In this document: piece by piece, positions 39,301-54,300 of the stretch | Numbering within the stretch: position 1 is the stretch's first letter | Layout: each line of letters begins with the position of its first letter | Source of the DNA: Neocallimastix lanati (nom. inval.) | Taxonomy: Eukaryota > Neocallimastigomycota > Neocallimastigomycetes > Neocallimastigales > Neocallimastigaceae | Length of the DNA: 62,500 bases | Reading direction: 5' to 3' | Assembly: GCA_016946835.1 (NCBI GenBank) | Contig: JACVTC010000005.1 | Location: forward strand, 2,275,001 to 2,337,500 | Position numbers and translations under genes: made by a program | Notes under the pieces: model-generated | Told to the model about the DNA's origin: nothing | Databases searched by the model: none | The model's input: the letters and a program-made list of their open reading frames with translations, nothing else

Positions 39301-42300
39301 CAAAATACAGTGGACAAGATGTTATTTATAGTTCAATAATGAGTGTTCATAGAAATAACCATTATATTGAAAACATGATTGGTATGTTTGTTTCAACTCA
39401 ACCAATTCTTTTAAAATATAATAATGAAGAAGAAAAAGGATTAAATAGTTTATTAGATATTATGAAAATAAACATGAACATGTTAATGGAGTTGTATAGT
39501 ATGCAAGATATTTCATTCTCGGAAATAAGCAATTCATTAAAATTGAAAAATATAAATAATGCATTTATTTATCAACCAAAGGACATTGCCCAAAATAATT
39601 ATGGTAATACAATCTTTACTAAATTAGAAAATAATGAAATTTACAGTATATATGAAAATCATGATGAATTATTTAATCTAAATAATAATATTAAATTTGA
39701 TATTACATTTAATGTGATTGAAATAGAAAAAGAATATTTAATTACAATTGAATATAATACTAATAAATATGGAAGTAAAATGATAAAATCAATTATTGAA
39801 AACACGGTTGAAATAATTAAACATATAAATCAATTTGAAGGACCGATTTATGAAATTGAATATATCCCAGAAGAAGAAAAGGAAAAAGTTATTTACGGAT
39901 TCAATAGTAATAAATATGAATATGAATTCAATAAATTATATCATGTTGAATTTAGTAGAATTGCTAAAGAAAATGGAGAAAAGATAGCTATTGTATTTGA
40001 AGATAAAGAAATAAGTTATAAAGAATTAGATGATATGTCAAATTCATTAGCACTCTATTTAAGAAATCAAGGTATTGGTAGAGGAGATATTATACCAATT
40101 CTTAGTGAAAGATCATATTACTATATAGTTGGACTTCTTGGTGTTATGAAATCAGGAGCTGCTTATTTACCGATTGAGCCTGAATTCCCAAAAGATCGTA
40201 TTGAATATATGATTAATGAAGTTAAAAGTAAATTTATTTTGAAATATATTTCGAGTAAAAGTAATAGAACATTGTTTGATATTGATGGATTAATTGAATA
40301 TAATTTAGCTGATCACAATTATAAAGAAAACACTGAAGAAATTGAAAATATAAATATTAGTAGTGATTTAGCATATGTAATTTTCACTTCAGGTACCACA
40401 GGTAAACCCAAGGGTACATTAACTACTAATAACAATTTGATTAATTATTGTCTATACGCTCATAAAGGAAATGGAATTGATGATATATTTAATAATGAAA
40501 TTAATACAATATTAGCCTTCTCAAAATTTACGTTTGATATGTCTATTGATGAAATTAATTATTCATTATTAAAAGGAAATAAAATTATATTAACAAATGA
40601 AAATGAATTCAATAATCCTGAATTATTGAGTAAATTAATTACAAAATATAATATTAAATCATTATGGAGTGTACCATCAAGAATCGAAAATTATGTAAAA
40701 AATGATAAATTTAGAAATTCTCTTAAATATATTAAAAGAATATTGTTTGGAGGAGAATCATTAAATATTGATCTTATAAAGGTGATTAGAAAAAATAGTA
40801 ATGCAATTATTCTTAATGGTTATGGTCCATCCGAAACAACTATTTGTAGTACTATTAAAATTTATAATTCAAATTACCAATTCAGTAAAAGCAACAATGA
40901 AATAATCACAATAGGTAAACCACTTTGCAACTATTTCATTTATATTTTAGATAAGAATTTAAAACCTGTTCCAATAGGAATTGAAGGAGAAATATTTATT
41001 AGTGGATATGGTATAAGCAAAGGATATCTAAATCGTGAAGAATTAACAAAAGAAAAATTTATTTCTTGTCCATATCATTCAGAAAATGATAAACCGGGAA
41101 TTATGTATAGAACAGGAGATTTAGGTATGTGGACTAGTGATGGAGAAATAATATATATTGGAAGAAAAGATTTCCAAGTTAAGATTAGAGGTCAAAGAAT
41201 AGAATTAAAAGAAATTGAAAATACTATTAAAGAAATTAACGGAATTGATTTAGCAGTTGTTGTTGATAAAATTAACAAAGAAAATGAAAAATATCTTGTG
41301 ACATACTTTATGAGTAATCATGAAATTGAAAGAAGAAATATTAGGGAATATTTGAAAAATAAACTCCCAATTTATATGATTCCAAATTATTATATTCGCA
41401 TTAATGAATTACCAATTTCATCCAATGGAAAATTAAATAAAAAAGCATTACCTGAACCAACAAATAATGATTTAATAAAAGAAAAGTATATCTCACCAGA
41501 AACGGAAATTGAGAAAATAATTTGTGAAATTTATAGTGAAATTTTTGAAATGGAATATAGTGAAGTTGGAAAAATGGACGATTTTATTGAATTAGGAGGA
41601 GATAGTTTCAATGCCATTCGTGTTTCTTCAATGATTGAGAAAAGAATAAATATTAAGTTGAATATTAAAGATATTTTGTATTATACTAGAGTTAGTGATT
41701 TAGGACAACATATTGAAAATATTCTTCAAGAAGAAAAGGAAAATGGAAACAGTAGTCATAAGATTGAGAAGATTGAAAAATTAGAAGTAAAAGAATTTCC
41801 AGTGACATCTCAACAACTTGGTGTATACATTGATTCAATTAAAAATATGGACAGTATTATTTATAATATTCCAAGTTCATTTAAATTGAATAAGAATATT
41901 AATATCAATAAGATCAAAGAAGGATTTATTAAATTATTTGAAAAGCAAGATATTCTTAGAAGTCAATATATTGAAAAGGAAATTGATGGTAAAACTGAGA
42001 TTTATGGTATTATTAATGATAAAATTTCATTAAACTTTGAAGAGTATTCATTTGATAATGTTAATGAATTTGTTAGACCATTTGATTTAAGTAAGGGACC
42101 ATTAATTCGTGTTGGTTTTATTGGAAATGAAGTATTACTAATTGATATTCATCATATCATTTCCGATGGTACTACAATGTCTATTATTAGAAATGAGTTG
42201 AATGAATTCTACAATGGAAATGGTATTCAAGAATTAGAAGTTCAATTCAGTGACTATGCTATTTTCATGAATGATAAAAAGAAGAATGGAGAATATGAAA

Positions 42301-45300
42301 ATCAAATTGAATTCTATCGTGAAATGTTTGATGAAGAATATGAAGAATTAAGACTTCCAGAAATCAAAGATAAATTCTATGAAAGTGGAAATGATGTTAA
42401 TAATGATAATAATGGAAATATGAATATGAATGAAGAAAATGAAATTGGAATGTGTTCATGTCGTATTGGAGAAGAATATTCCAAATGGATTGAAGAATTC
42501 TGTAAAAGTAATGGTATTAGTAAAACGGCATTTTTCCTTTCAATTTATGGATATGTTCTTTCAAAATACAGTGGACAAGATGTTATTTATAGTTCAATAA
42601 TGAGTGTTCATAGAAATAACCATTATATTGAAAACATGATTGGTATGTTTGTTTCAACTCAACCAATTCTTTTAAAATATAATAAAAAAAAAGAAAAAGA
42701 AGAAAATAATGTTAAGAGTTTATTAGATATCATGAAACTAAGCATGAACGTGTTAATGGAAGTATATAATAAGCAAGATATTTCATTCTCCGAATTGATG
42801 AAACATCTTAAGTTAAGTAATATGAACAATTCATTTATTTATCAACCAAAAAGCATGTTTAAAAATGGTTCAATAAACGAAATATTTACAGAAAATTATA
42901 ATGAATATGATGAATTGCTATTTAAAAAGAATTATAAAAGTAAAGAAAAAATTAAGCAAAATAACTTTATTAACAAATTTGATATTACTATGAATGTTCA
43001 TGAAGGAGAGAATGAATTTTTGCTTTATATTGATTATAATAGCAAAATATATAATAATAATATCATGAAGAGAATTTTAAATAGTATAGTTGAAATTATC
43101 AAAAATTTAAAAGAATGTAATAAAAGTAACGAAAGTATATCTAAAATTGAATATATTCCTAAAGAAGAAAAGACAAAAATTATGAAGGAATTTAATTCCA
43201 ACATATATAAGCAAAAAAGTAAAGAATTGTATTATAAGCAATTCAAAGAAAATGCCAAAAAGAATCCAAGAAAGCAAGCGATTATTTTCAATGAAAAGAG
43301 TATTTGCTATCAAGAATTAGATGAAATGACGAATTCATTGGCGCATTTATTAAGGGAAAAGGGAATCAGTAGAAATGACATTGTTCCAATGATTTGTGAA
43401 CGTTCATACTATTACATTGTTGGTACTTTAGCAGTTTCTAAATCAGGAGGAGCATTTTTACCAATTGATAGAAAATTCCCAATTGAGCGTATTCAATTCA
43501 TGCTTGAGGATATTCAACCCAAGATTGTTCTCCACAATGGATCAGAAAATATTGTTAAAGAAATAAGCGATATGGGATATGAAATGTACGATCTAAGTGA
43601 ACATGATTATCAAAATGAAAGAGAAGAAATAGAATCAATTAATGAAGTAGATGACATATGCTACGTGTTATTCACCTCAGGTACGACAGGAAAACCAAAG
43701 GGAGCATTGATTAGTCATTTTGGTATTTATAACTTTATCCGTAAATTTGAAAGCGATGGAAAGGATGAGGAAGGTGAAGGACAATTCAGTTTATCTCATG
43801 TTATTTTAAGAAAACATAGTATTCAAAGGATGCTTTCTATTGCCAACTTCCCATTTGATCTTTCACACATTGAAATTACATTCAGTTTAATTCATGGATT
43901 AACGATTATTATGGTAGATGAAGAATTAAGTGAAGACATTTCCTCATTAGCCAAGTATATAAGTGAGAAGCAAGCTGAATTCATTACTACCACTCCAACG
44001 AGATTTAAACTCTTTATGGAAAATCACGAATTCCGACAAGCACTCAGTACCATCAAGATGGTAATATTTATAGGAGAAATGTTACCGATAGATTTATGTC
44101 ATGAAATACGTCAGTACAGTTCCTGTGAAATTTATAACAGTTATGGACCAACGGAATGTAGTGTCACCTGTACATTGAAACAAGTGAGTAAAAATGAAAA
44201 AGAAAAAATCACGATTGGTAAACCACTTTGTAATTGCAAGCTTTTCATCTTGGACCGACACATGAAGCCTGTTCCAATTGGGGTAGAAGGTGAAATAGTA
44301 ATTGGAGGATATGGTGTAGGTAAAGGATACCTCCATCGTGATGAATTGACCAAAGAAAAGTTTATTGAATGTCCATTCCTTATAAATGAAGAAGAATATG
44401 ACGAGCACGACCTGGTAATGTACAGAACAGGTGATCTTGGAAAATGGACAGAAGAAGGAGAAATTGAATACTTTGGTAGAATGGATTATCAAGTAAAGAT
44501 TAATGGACAGAGAGTAGAATTAGGAGAAATTGAAAGCACAGTAAATGAGATGGACGAGATTGATAATTGTGCAGTAATCGATAGAGAAAAGATAAATGGT
44601 GAAAAATACTTGATATGTTATTACATCAAGAAGTTAGAAGCAAGAGAAATTGAAAGAAAAGATATTAGAGAATATTTGAAGAATAAACTTCCAAGATATA
44701 TGATTCCAAATTATTTCAAAGAGATTTTCGAAATTCCAGTTACAAGAAATGGTAAATTAGATAGAAATGCCCTTCCAGAACCTGAATCTGACGATTTAAT
44801 TCTTGATAACTATGAAACACCAGAAAGTGAAATAGAGAAATTGGTATGTGAAGTCTTTGAACAAATATTGAATATAGAAAGCGGAAAAATTGGAAAGAAT
44901 TCTGACTTTTTTGACCTTGGAGGTGATAGTTTGAATGCCATTCGCGTTTCATCATTAATTGAAAAACAATTAAATATTAAACTTTATATTAAGGATATTC
45001 TTTCACATAGCGTTGTTAGAGATCTTAGTGAATACATTAAATTTGTTATGAAAAATAACAGTGATAACATAAATAATGAACATAAAGTAGATATTATTAA
45101 AAAACAAAATAGTAAAGTATTCCCAATCACATCTCAACAACTTGGTGTATATATTGATTGTATTAAGAATCCAGAAAGTATTATGTATAATATTCCAAGA
45201 ACATTTGTCTTAAATGAAGAGATAGATATTAAAAAGATTAAAGAAGGATTTATTAAATTAATTGAAAATCAAGATATTCTTAGAAGTCAATATATTGAAA

Positions 45301-48300
45301 AGGAAACTGATGGTAAAACCGAGATTTATGGTGTTATTAAAGATAAAATTTCTTTAAACTTTGAAGAATATACATTTGATAATGTTAATGAATTTATTAG
45401 ACCATTTGATTTAAGTAAAGGACCATTAATTCGTGTTGGTTTTATTGGAAATAAAGTATTATTAATTGATATGCATCATATCATATCTGATGGAACATCT
45501 ATGTTAATTATAAGTAAAGAATTGAATAAATTTTATAATGGAAATGGCATTCAAGAATTAAAAGTTCAATTTAGTGACTATGCTATTTTCATGAGTGATA
45601 AAAAGAAGAATGGAGAATATGAAAATCAAATTGAGTTCTATCGTGAAATATTTGATGAAGAGTATGAAGAATTGAGACTTCCAGAAATAAAAGATAAATT
45701 CTATGAAAGTGGAAATGACGTTAATAATGATAATAATGGAAATATGGACGTGAATGAAGAAAATGAAATTGGAACGTGTTCATGTCGTATTGAAGAAAAA
45801 TATTCTAAATGGATTGAAGAATTTTGTAAAAGTAATGGTATTAGTAAAACAGCATTTTTCCTTTCAATTTATGGATATGTTCTTTCAAAATACAGTGGAC
45901 AAGATATTATCTACAGTTCAATAATGAGTGCTAATAGAAATAATCATTATATTGAAAACATGATTGGTATGTTTGTTTCAACCCAACCAATTCTTTTAAA
46001 ATATAAAGAAGAAAAAGAAAAAGAAAGTAAGAATTTATTAGATATCATGAAAAAAAACATGAATATGATAATGGAAATGTATAGCAAACAAGAATTATCA
46101 TTTTCTGAAATAAGCAATTCATTAAAATTGAAAAAGATGAATAATGCATTTATTTATCAACCAAAGATCATTATTCAAAATAATTATGATAATTCAATCT
46201 TTTCTAAAATACAAAATAAAGAAATTTATAGTATGTATGAAAATCACGAAGAATCAATTAACCAAAATAATAATACTAAATTTGATATTACATTTAATGT
46301 GATTGAATTGGAAGAAGAATATTTAATTTCAATTGAATATAATTCTAATAAATATGGAGATAAAATAATAAAATCAATTATTGATAGTACATTTGAAATG
46401 ATAAAACATATAAATAAATTTGAAGGACCGATTTATGAAATTGAATACATCCCAGAAGAAGAAAAGAAAAAAATCATTTACGGATTCAATAGTAATAAAT
46501 ATGAATATAAATTCAATAAATTATATCATGTTGAATTTAGTAGAGTTGCCAAAGAAAATGGAGATAAGACAGCTATAGTATTTGAAGATAAAGAAATAAG
46601 TTATAAAGAATTAGATGATATGTCTAATTCCTTAGCTCACTATTTGAGAAAGCAAAGTATTGGTAGAGGAGATATTATACCAATTCTTAGTGAAAGATCA
46701 TATTTCTATATAGTTGGACTTCTTGGTGTTATGAAATCAGGAGCTGCTTATTTACCAATTGATCCTGAATTCCCAAAAGATCGTATTGAATATATGATTA
46801 ATGAAGTTGAAAGTAAATTTATTTTGAAATATATTTCGAGTAAAAGTAATAGAACATTGTTTGATATTGATGGATTAATTGAATATAATTTAGCTGATCA
46901 CAATTATAAAGAAAACACTGAAGAAATTGAAAATATAAATATTAGTAGTGATTTAGCATATGTACTTTTCACTTCAGGTACCACAGGTAAACCCAAGGGT
47001 ACATTAACTACTAATAATAATATTATTAATTATTGTTTCTATGGCCATAAAGGAAATGGAATTGATGATATATTTAATAATGAAATTAATTCAATATTAG
47101 CTTTCTCAAAATTCACGTTTGATATGTCAATTGGTGAAATTAATTATTCATTAATAAGAGGAATTATGATTATATTAACAAATGAAAATGAATTCAATAA
47201 TCCTGAATTATTGAGTAAATTAATTACAAAATATAATATTAAATCATTATGGAGTGTACCATCAAGAATCGAAAATTATGTAAAAAATGATAAATTTAGA
47301 AATTCTCTTAAATATATTAAAAGAATATTGTTAGGAGGAGAATCATTAAATATTGATCTTATAAAGGTGATTAGGAAAAATAGTAATGCAATTATTCTTA
47401 ATGGTTATGGTCCATCCGAAACAACTATTTGTAGTACTATTAAAATTTATAATTCAAATTACCAATTCAGTAAAAGCAACAATGAAATAATCACAATAGG
47501 TAAACCACTTTGTAACTATTTCATTTATATTTTAGATAAAAATTTAAAACCTGTTCCAATAGGAATTGAAGGAGAAATATTTATTAGTGGATATGGTATA
47601 AGCAAAGGATATCTAAATCGTGAAGAATTAACAAAAGAAAAATTTATTTCTTGTCCATATCATTCAGAAAATGATAAATCAGGAATTATGTATAGAACAG
47701 GAGATTTAGGTATGTGGACTAGTGATGGAGAAATAATATATATTGGAAGAAAAGATTTCCAAGTTAAGATTAGAGGTCAAAGAATAGAATTAAAAGAAAT
47801 TGAAAATACTATTAAAGAAATTAATGGAATTGATTTAGTAGTCGTTTCCGATAAAATTAACAAAGAAAATGAAAAATATCTTGTGACATACTTTATGAGT
47901 AATCATGAAATTGAAAGAAGAAATATTAAGGAATATTTGAAAAATAAACTCCCAATTTATATGATTCCAAATTATTATATTCGCATTAATGAATTACCAA
48001 TTTCATCCAATGGAAAATTAAATAAAAAAGCATTACCTGAACCAACAAATAATGATTTAATAAAAGAAAAGTATATCTCACCAGAAACGGAAATTGAGAA
48101 AATAATTTGTGAAATTTATAGTGAAATTTTTGAAATGGAATATAGTGAAGTTGGAAAAATGGACGATTTTATTGAATTAGGAGGAGATAGTTTCAATGCG
48201 ATTCGTGTTTCTTCAATGATTGAGAAAAGAATGAATCTTAAATTGAATATTAAAGATATTTTGTATTATTCAGTAGTTAAAGAATTAGGAAAACATATTG

Positions 48301-51300
48301 AAAACATTCTTCAAGAAGAAAAGGAAAATGGAAATAGTAATTATAAGATTGAGAAGATTGAAAAATTAGAAGTAAAAGAATTCCCAGTGACATCTCAACA
48401 ACTTGGTGTATACATTGATTCTAATAAATATATGGACAGTATTATTTATAATATTCCAAGTTCTTTCAAATTGAATAAGAATATTAATATCAATAAGATC
48501 AAAGAAGGATTTATTAAATTATTTGAAAAGCAAGATATTCTTAGAAGTCAATATATTGAAAAGGAAATTGATGGTAAAACCGAAATTTATGGTGTTATTA
48601 ATGATAAAATTTCATTAAACTTTGAAGAATATACATTTGAAAATGTTAATGAATTCGTAAGACCATTTGATTTAAGTAAGGGACCATTAATTCGTGTTGG
48701 TTTTATTGGAAATGAAGTGTTATTAATTGATATTCATCATATCATTTCTGATGGTACTACAATGTCTATTATTAGAAATGAATTGAATGAATTCTACAAT
48801 GGAAATGGCATTCAAGAATTAGAAGTTCAATTCAGTGACTATGCTATTTTCATTAATGATAAAAAGAAGAATGGAGAATATATAAATCAAATTGAATTCT
48901 ATCGTGAAATGTTTGATGAAGAATATGAAGAATTAAGGCTTCCAGAAATCAAAGATAAATTCTATGAAAGTGGAAATGATGTTAATAATGATAATAATGG
49001 AAATATGAACATAAATGAAGAAAATGAAATTGGAATGTGTTCATGTCGTATTGGAGAAGAATATTCCAAATGGATTGAAGAATTTTGTAAAAGAAATGGT
49101 ATTAGTAAAACGGCATTTTTCCTTTCAATTTATGGATATGTTCTTTCAAAATATAGTGGACAAGATGTTATCTACAGTTCAATAATGAGTGTTAATAGAA
49201 ATAATCATTATTTTGAAAACATGATAGGTATGTTTGTTTCAACTCAACCAATTCTTTTGAAATATAATAAAGAAAAAGAAAAAGAAGAAAATGATGTTAA
49301 GAGTTTATTAGATATCATGAAAGAAAACATGAACATTTTAATGGAAATGTATAATAAGCAAGACATTTCATTATCAGAAATAAGTAATTCATTAAAATTG
49401 AAAAAGATGAATAATGCATTTATTTATCAACCAAAAGCCATTACTCAAAATAATTATAGTAATACTATATTTTCTAAATTAGAAAATAATGAAATTTACA
49501 GTATATATGAAAATCAGGATGAATTAATTAATCAAAATAATAATACTAAATTTGATATTACATTTAATGTGATTGAAATGGAAAAAGAATTTTTAATTTC
49601 AATTGAATATAATTCCAATAAATATAGAGATAAAATAATCAAATCAATTATTAACAGTACAAATGAAATGTTAAAACATATAAATCAATTTGAAGGACCG
49701 ATTTATGAAATTGAATATATCCCAGAAGAAGAAAAGGAAAAAGTAATTTACGGATTCAATAATAATAAGTATGAATATGAATTCAATAAATTATATCATG
49801 TTGAATTTAGTAGAGTTGCTAAAAATAATGGAAATAAGACAGCTATTGTATTTGAGGATAGAGAAATAAGTTATAAAGAATTAGATAATATGTCTAATTC
49901 ATTAGCGAAATATTTAAGAAAGCAAGGTATTGGTAGAGGAGATATTATACCAATTCTTAGTGAAAGATCATATTACTATATAGTTGGACTTCTTGGTGTT
50001 ATGAAATCAGGAGCTGCTTATTTACCGATTGATCCTGAATTCCCAAAAGATCGTATTGAATATATGATCAATGAAGTTAAAAGTAAATTTGTTTTGAAAT
50101 ATATTTCGAGTAAAAGTAATAGAACATTGTTTGATATTGATGGATTAATTGAATATAATTTAGCTGATCACAATTATAAAGAAAACACTGAAGAAATTGA
50201 AAATATAAATATTAGTAGTGATTTAGCATATGTACTTTTCACTTCAGGTACCACAGGTAAACCCAAGGGTACATTAACTACTAATAATAATATTATTAAT
50301 TATTGTTTCTATGGCCATAAAGGAAATGGAATTGATGATATATTTAATAATGAAATTAATTCAATATTAGCTTTCTCAAAATTCACGTTTGATATGTCAA
50401 TTGGAGAAATCAATTATTCATTAATAAGAGGAAATAAAATTATATTAACAAATGAAAATGAATTCAATAATCCTGAATTATTGAGTAAATTAATTACAAA
50501 ATATAATATTAAATCATTATGGAGTGTACCATCAAGAATCGAAAATTATGTAAAAAATGATAAATTTAGAAATTCTCTTAAATATATTAAAAGAATATTG
50601 TTTGGAGGAGAATCATTAAATATTGATCTTATAAAGGTGATTAGGAAAAATAGTAATGCAATTATTCTTAATGGTTATGGTCCATCCGAAACAACTATTT
50701 GTAGTACTATTAAAATTTATAATTCAAATTACCAATTCAGTAAAAGCAACAATGAAATAATCACTATAGGTAAACCACTATGCAACTATTTCATTTATAT
50801 TTTAGATAAGAATTTAAAACCTGTTCCAATAGGAATTGAAGGAGAAATATTTATTAGTGGATATGGTATAAGCAAAGGATATCTAAATCGTGAAGAATTA
50901 ACAAAAGAAAAATTTATTTCTTGTCCATATCATTCAGAAAATGATAAATCAGGAATTATGTATAGAACAGGAGATTTAGGTATGTGGACTAGTGATGGAG
51001 AAATAATATATATTGGAAGAAAAGATTTTCAAGTTAAGATTAGAGGTCAAAGAATAGAATTAAAAGAAATTGAAAATACTATTAAAGAAATTAACGGAAT
51101 TGATTTAGCAGTTGTTGTTGATAAAATTAACAAAGAAAATGAAAAATATCTTGTGACATACTTTATGAGTAATCATGAAATTGAAAGAAGAAAAATTAAG
51201 GAATATTTGAAAAATAAACTCCCAATTTATATGATTCCAAATTATTATATTCGCATTAATGAATTACCAATTTCATCCAATGGAAAATTAAATAAAAAAG

Positions 51301-54300
51301 CATTACCTGAACCAACAAATAATGATTTAATAAAAGAAAAGTATATCTCACCAGAAACGGAAATTGAGAAAATAATTTGTGAAATTTATAGTGAAATTTT
51401 TGAAATGGAATATAGTGAAGTTGGAAAAATGGACGATTTTATTGAATTAGGAGGAGATAGTTTCAATGCCATTCGTGTTTCTTCAATGATTGAGAAAAGA
51501 ATAAATATTAAGTTGAATATTAAAGATATTTTGTATTATACTAGAGTTAGTGATTTAGGACAACATATTAAAAATATTCTTCAAGAAGAAAAGGAAAATG
51601 GAAATAGTAATTATAAGATTGAGAAAATTGAAAAATTAGAAGTAAAAGAATTTCCAGTGACATCTCAACAACTTGGTGTATACATTGATTCTATTAAAAA
51701 TATGGACAGTATTATTTATAATATTCCAAGTTCATTTAAATTGAATAAGAATATAAATATCAATAAGATAAAAGAAGGATTTATTAAATTATTTGAAAAG
51801 CAAGATATTCTTAGAAGTCAATATATTGAAAAGGAAATTGATGGTAAAACTGAGATTTATGGTATTATTAATGATGAAAATTCATTAACCTTTGAAGAGT
51901 ATTCATTTGATAATGTTAATGAATTTATTAGACCATTTGATTTAAGTAAGGGACCATTAATTCGTGTTGGTTTTATTGGAAATGAAGTATTACTAATTGA
52001 TATGCATCATATCATATCTGATGGAACATCTATGTCAATTATAAGTAAAGAATTGAATAAATTTTATAATGGAAATGGCATTCAAGAATTAGAAGTCCAA
52101 TTTAGTGACTATGCTATTTTCATTAATGATAAAAAGAAGAAAGGAGAATATGAGAAGCAAATTGAATTCTATCGTGAAATGTTTGATGAAGAATATGAAG
52201 AATTAAGACTACCAGAATTAAGAGATAAATCTTATGAAAGTGGAGATGAAACTAAGAATGATTATAATGGAAATATGAACGTGAATGAAGAAAATGAAAT
52301 TGGAATGTGTTCATGTCGTATTGGAGAAGAATATTCCAAATGGATTGAAGAATTTTGTAAAAGTAATGGTATTAGTAAAACGGCATTTTTCCTTTCAATT
52401 TATGGATATGTTCTTTCAAAATACAGTGGACAAGATGCTATCTACAGTTCAATAATGAGTGCCAATAGAAATAACCATTATATTGAAAACATGATAGGTA
52501 TGTTTGTTTCAACCCAACCAATTCTTTTGAAATATAATAAAGAAAAGGAAAAAGAAGAAAAAGAACGTAAGAGTTTATTAGATGTCATGAAAGAAAATAT
52601 GAACATTTTAATGGAAATGTATAATAAGCAAGACATTTCATTCTCGGAAATAAGCAATTCATTAAAATTGAAAAAGATGAATAATGCATTTATTTATCAA
52701 CCAAAAGCAATTACTCAAAATATTAATGGTAATACAATCTTTTCTATATTAGAAAATAATGAAAATTACAGTATATATGAAAATCAGGATGAATTAATTA
52801 ATCAAAATAATAATACTAAATTTGATATTACATTTAATGTGATTGAAATGGAAAAAGAATTTTTAATTTCAATTGAATATAATTCCAATAAATATAGAGA
52901 TAAAATAATCAAATCAATTATTAACAGTACAAATGAAATGTTAAAACATATAAATCAATTTGAAGGACCGATTTATGAAATTGAATATATCCCAGAAGAA
53001 GAAAAGGAAAAAGTAATTTACGGATTCAATAATAATAAGTATGAATATGAATTCAATAAATTATATCATGTTGAATTTAGTAGAGTTGCTAAAAATAATG
53101 GAAATAAGACAGCTATTGTATTTGAGGATAGAGAAATAAGTTATAAAGAATTAGATAATATGTCTAATTCATTAGCGAAATATTTAAGAAAGCAAGGTAT
53201 TGGTAGAGGAGATATTATACCAATTCTTAGTGAAAGATCATATTACTATATAGTTGGACTTCTTGGTGTTATGAAATCAGGAGCTGCTTATTTACCGATT
53301 GATCCTGAATTCCCAAAAGATCGTATTGAATATATGATCAATGAAGTTAAAAGTAAATTTGTTTTGAAATATATTTCGAGTAAAAATAACAGAACATTAA
53401 TTGATATAGATGGATTAATTGAATATAATTTAGCTGATCACAATTATAAAGAAAACAACGATGGAGTGGAAAATATAAATATTAGTAGTGATTTAGCATA
53501 TGTTATTTTCACCTCAGGTACCACAGGTAAACCAAAAGGTACGTTGATTACACATAATAATTTAATTAATTATACCATGTTTAGTCAAACATCGAAAGGC
53601 AATGATGAAGTGTATAAGGAAGGTTTTAAATGTGGATTAGGATTTTCTAAATTTACATTTGATATGTCAGTCGGAGAAATCCATTTCCCATTATTAAGAG
53701 GTATTAAGATTGTTCTATGCAATGAAGAAGAATTCAACAATCCTGAAAAAATCGGATTATTAATAAACAAATATAAAATAGAATATATATTAAGTGTTCC
53801 ATCAAGATTTGAAAATTATATAGAAAACGAATGCTTCGTAAAATCAATTAAAAATGTAAAATTTATTAGATTTGGAGGAGAAAAATTAAATAAAAAGACA
53901 TTGAATACCATTAAAGACAATAGTAAATCTAAAATAATAAATGGTTATGGTCCTACTGAAACAACAGTAATTTGTACATTGAATGAAATTACTAGTAGAA
54001 AAGAGATCAATTATAATAGTGATCTATTTATAACAATTGGTAAACCTTTATGTAATTGTAACATCTATATCTTGGATAAATATAAGAAGCCAGTTCCAAT
54101 TGGAATTGAAGGAGAAATATATGTTGGAGGATATGGAGTAGGTAAAGGATATCTTAAACGACCAGAATTGACTAAAGAAACATTTATTGAATGTCCATTC
54201 AGTAAGGATAAGAAATCTACAATGATGTATAAAACAGGGGATTTAGGTAAATGGACAGAGGACGGAAAAATTATTTGTTTAGGAAGAATTGATTTCCAAG

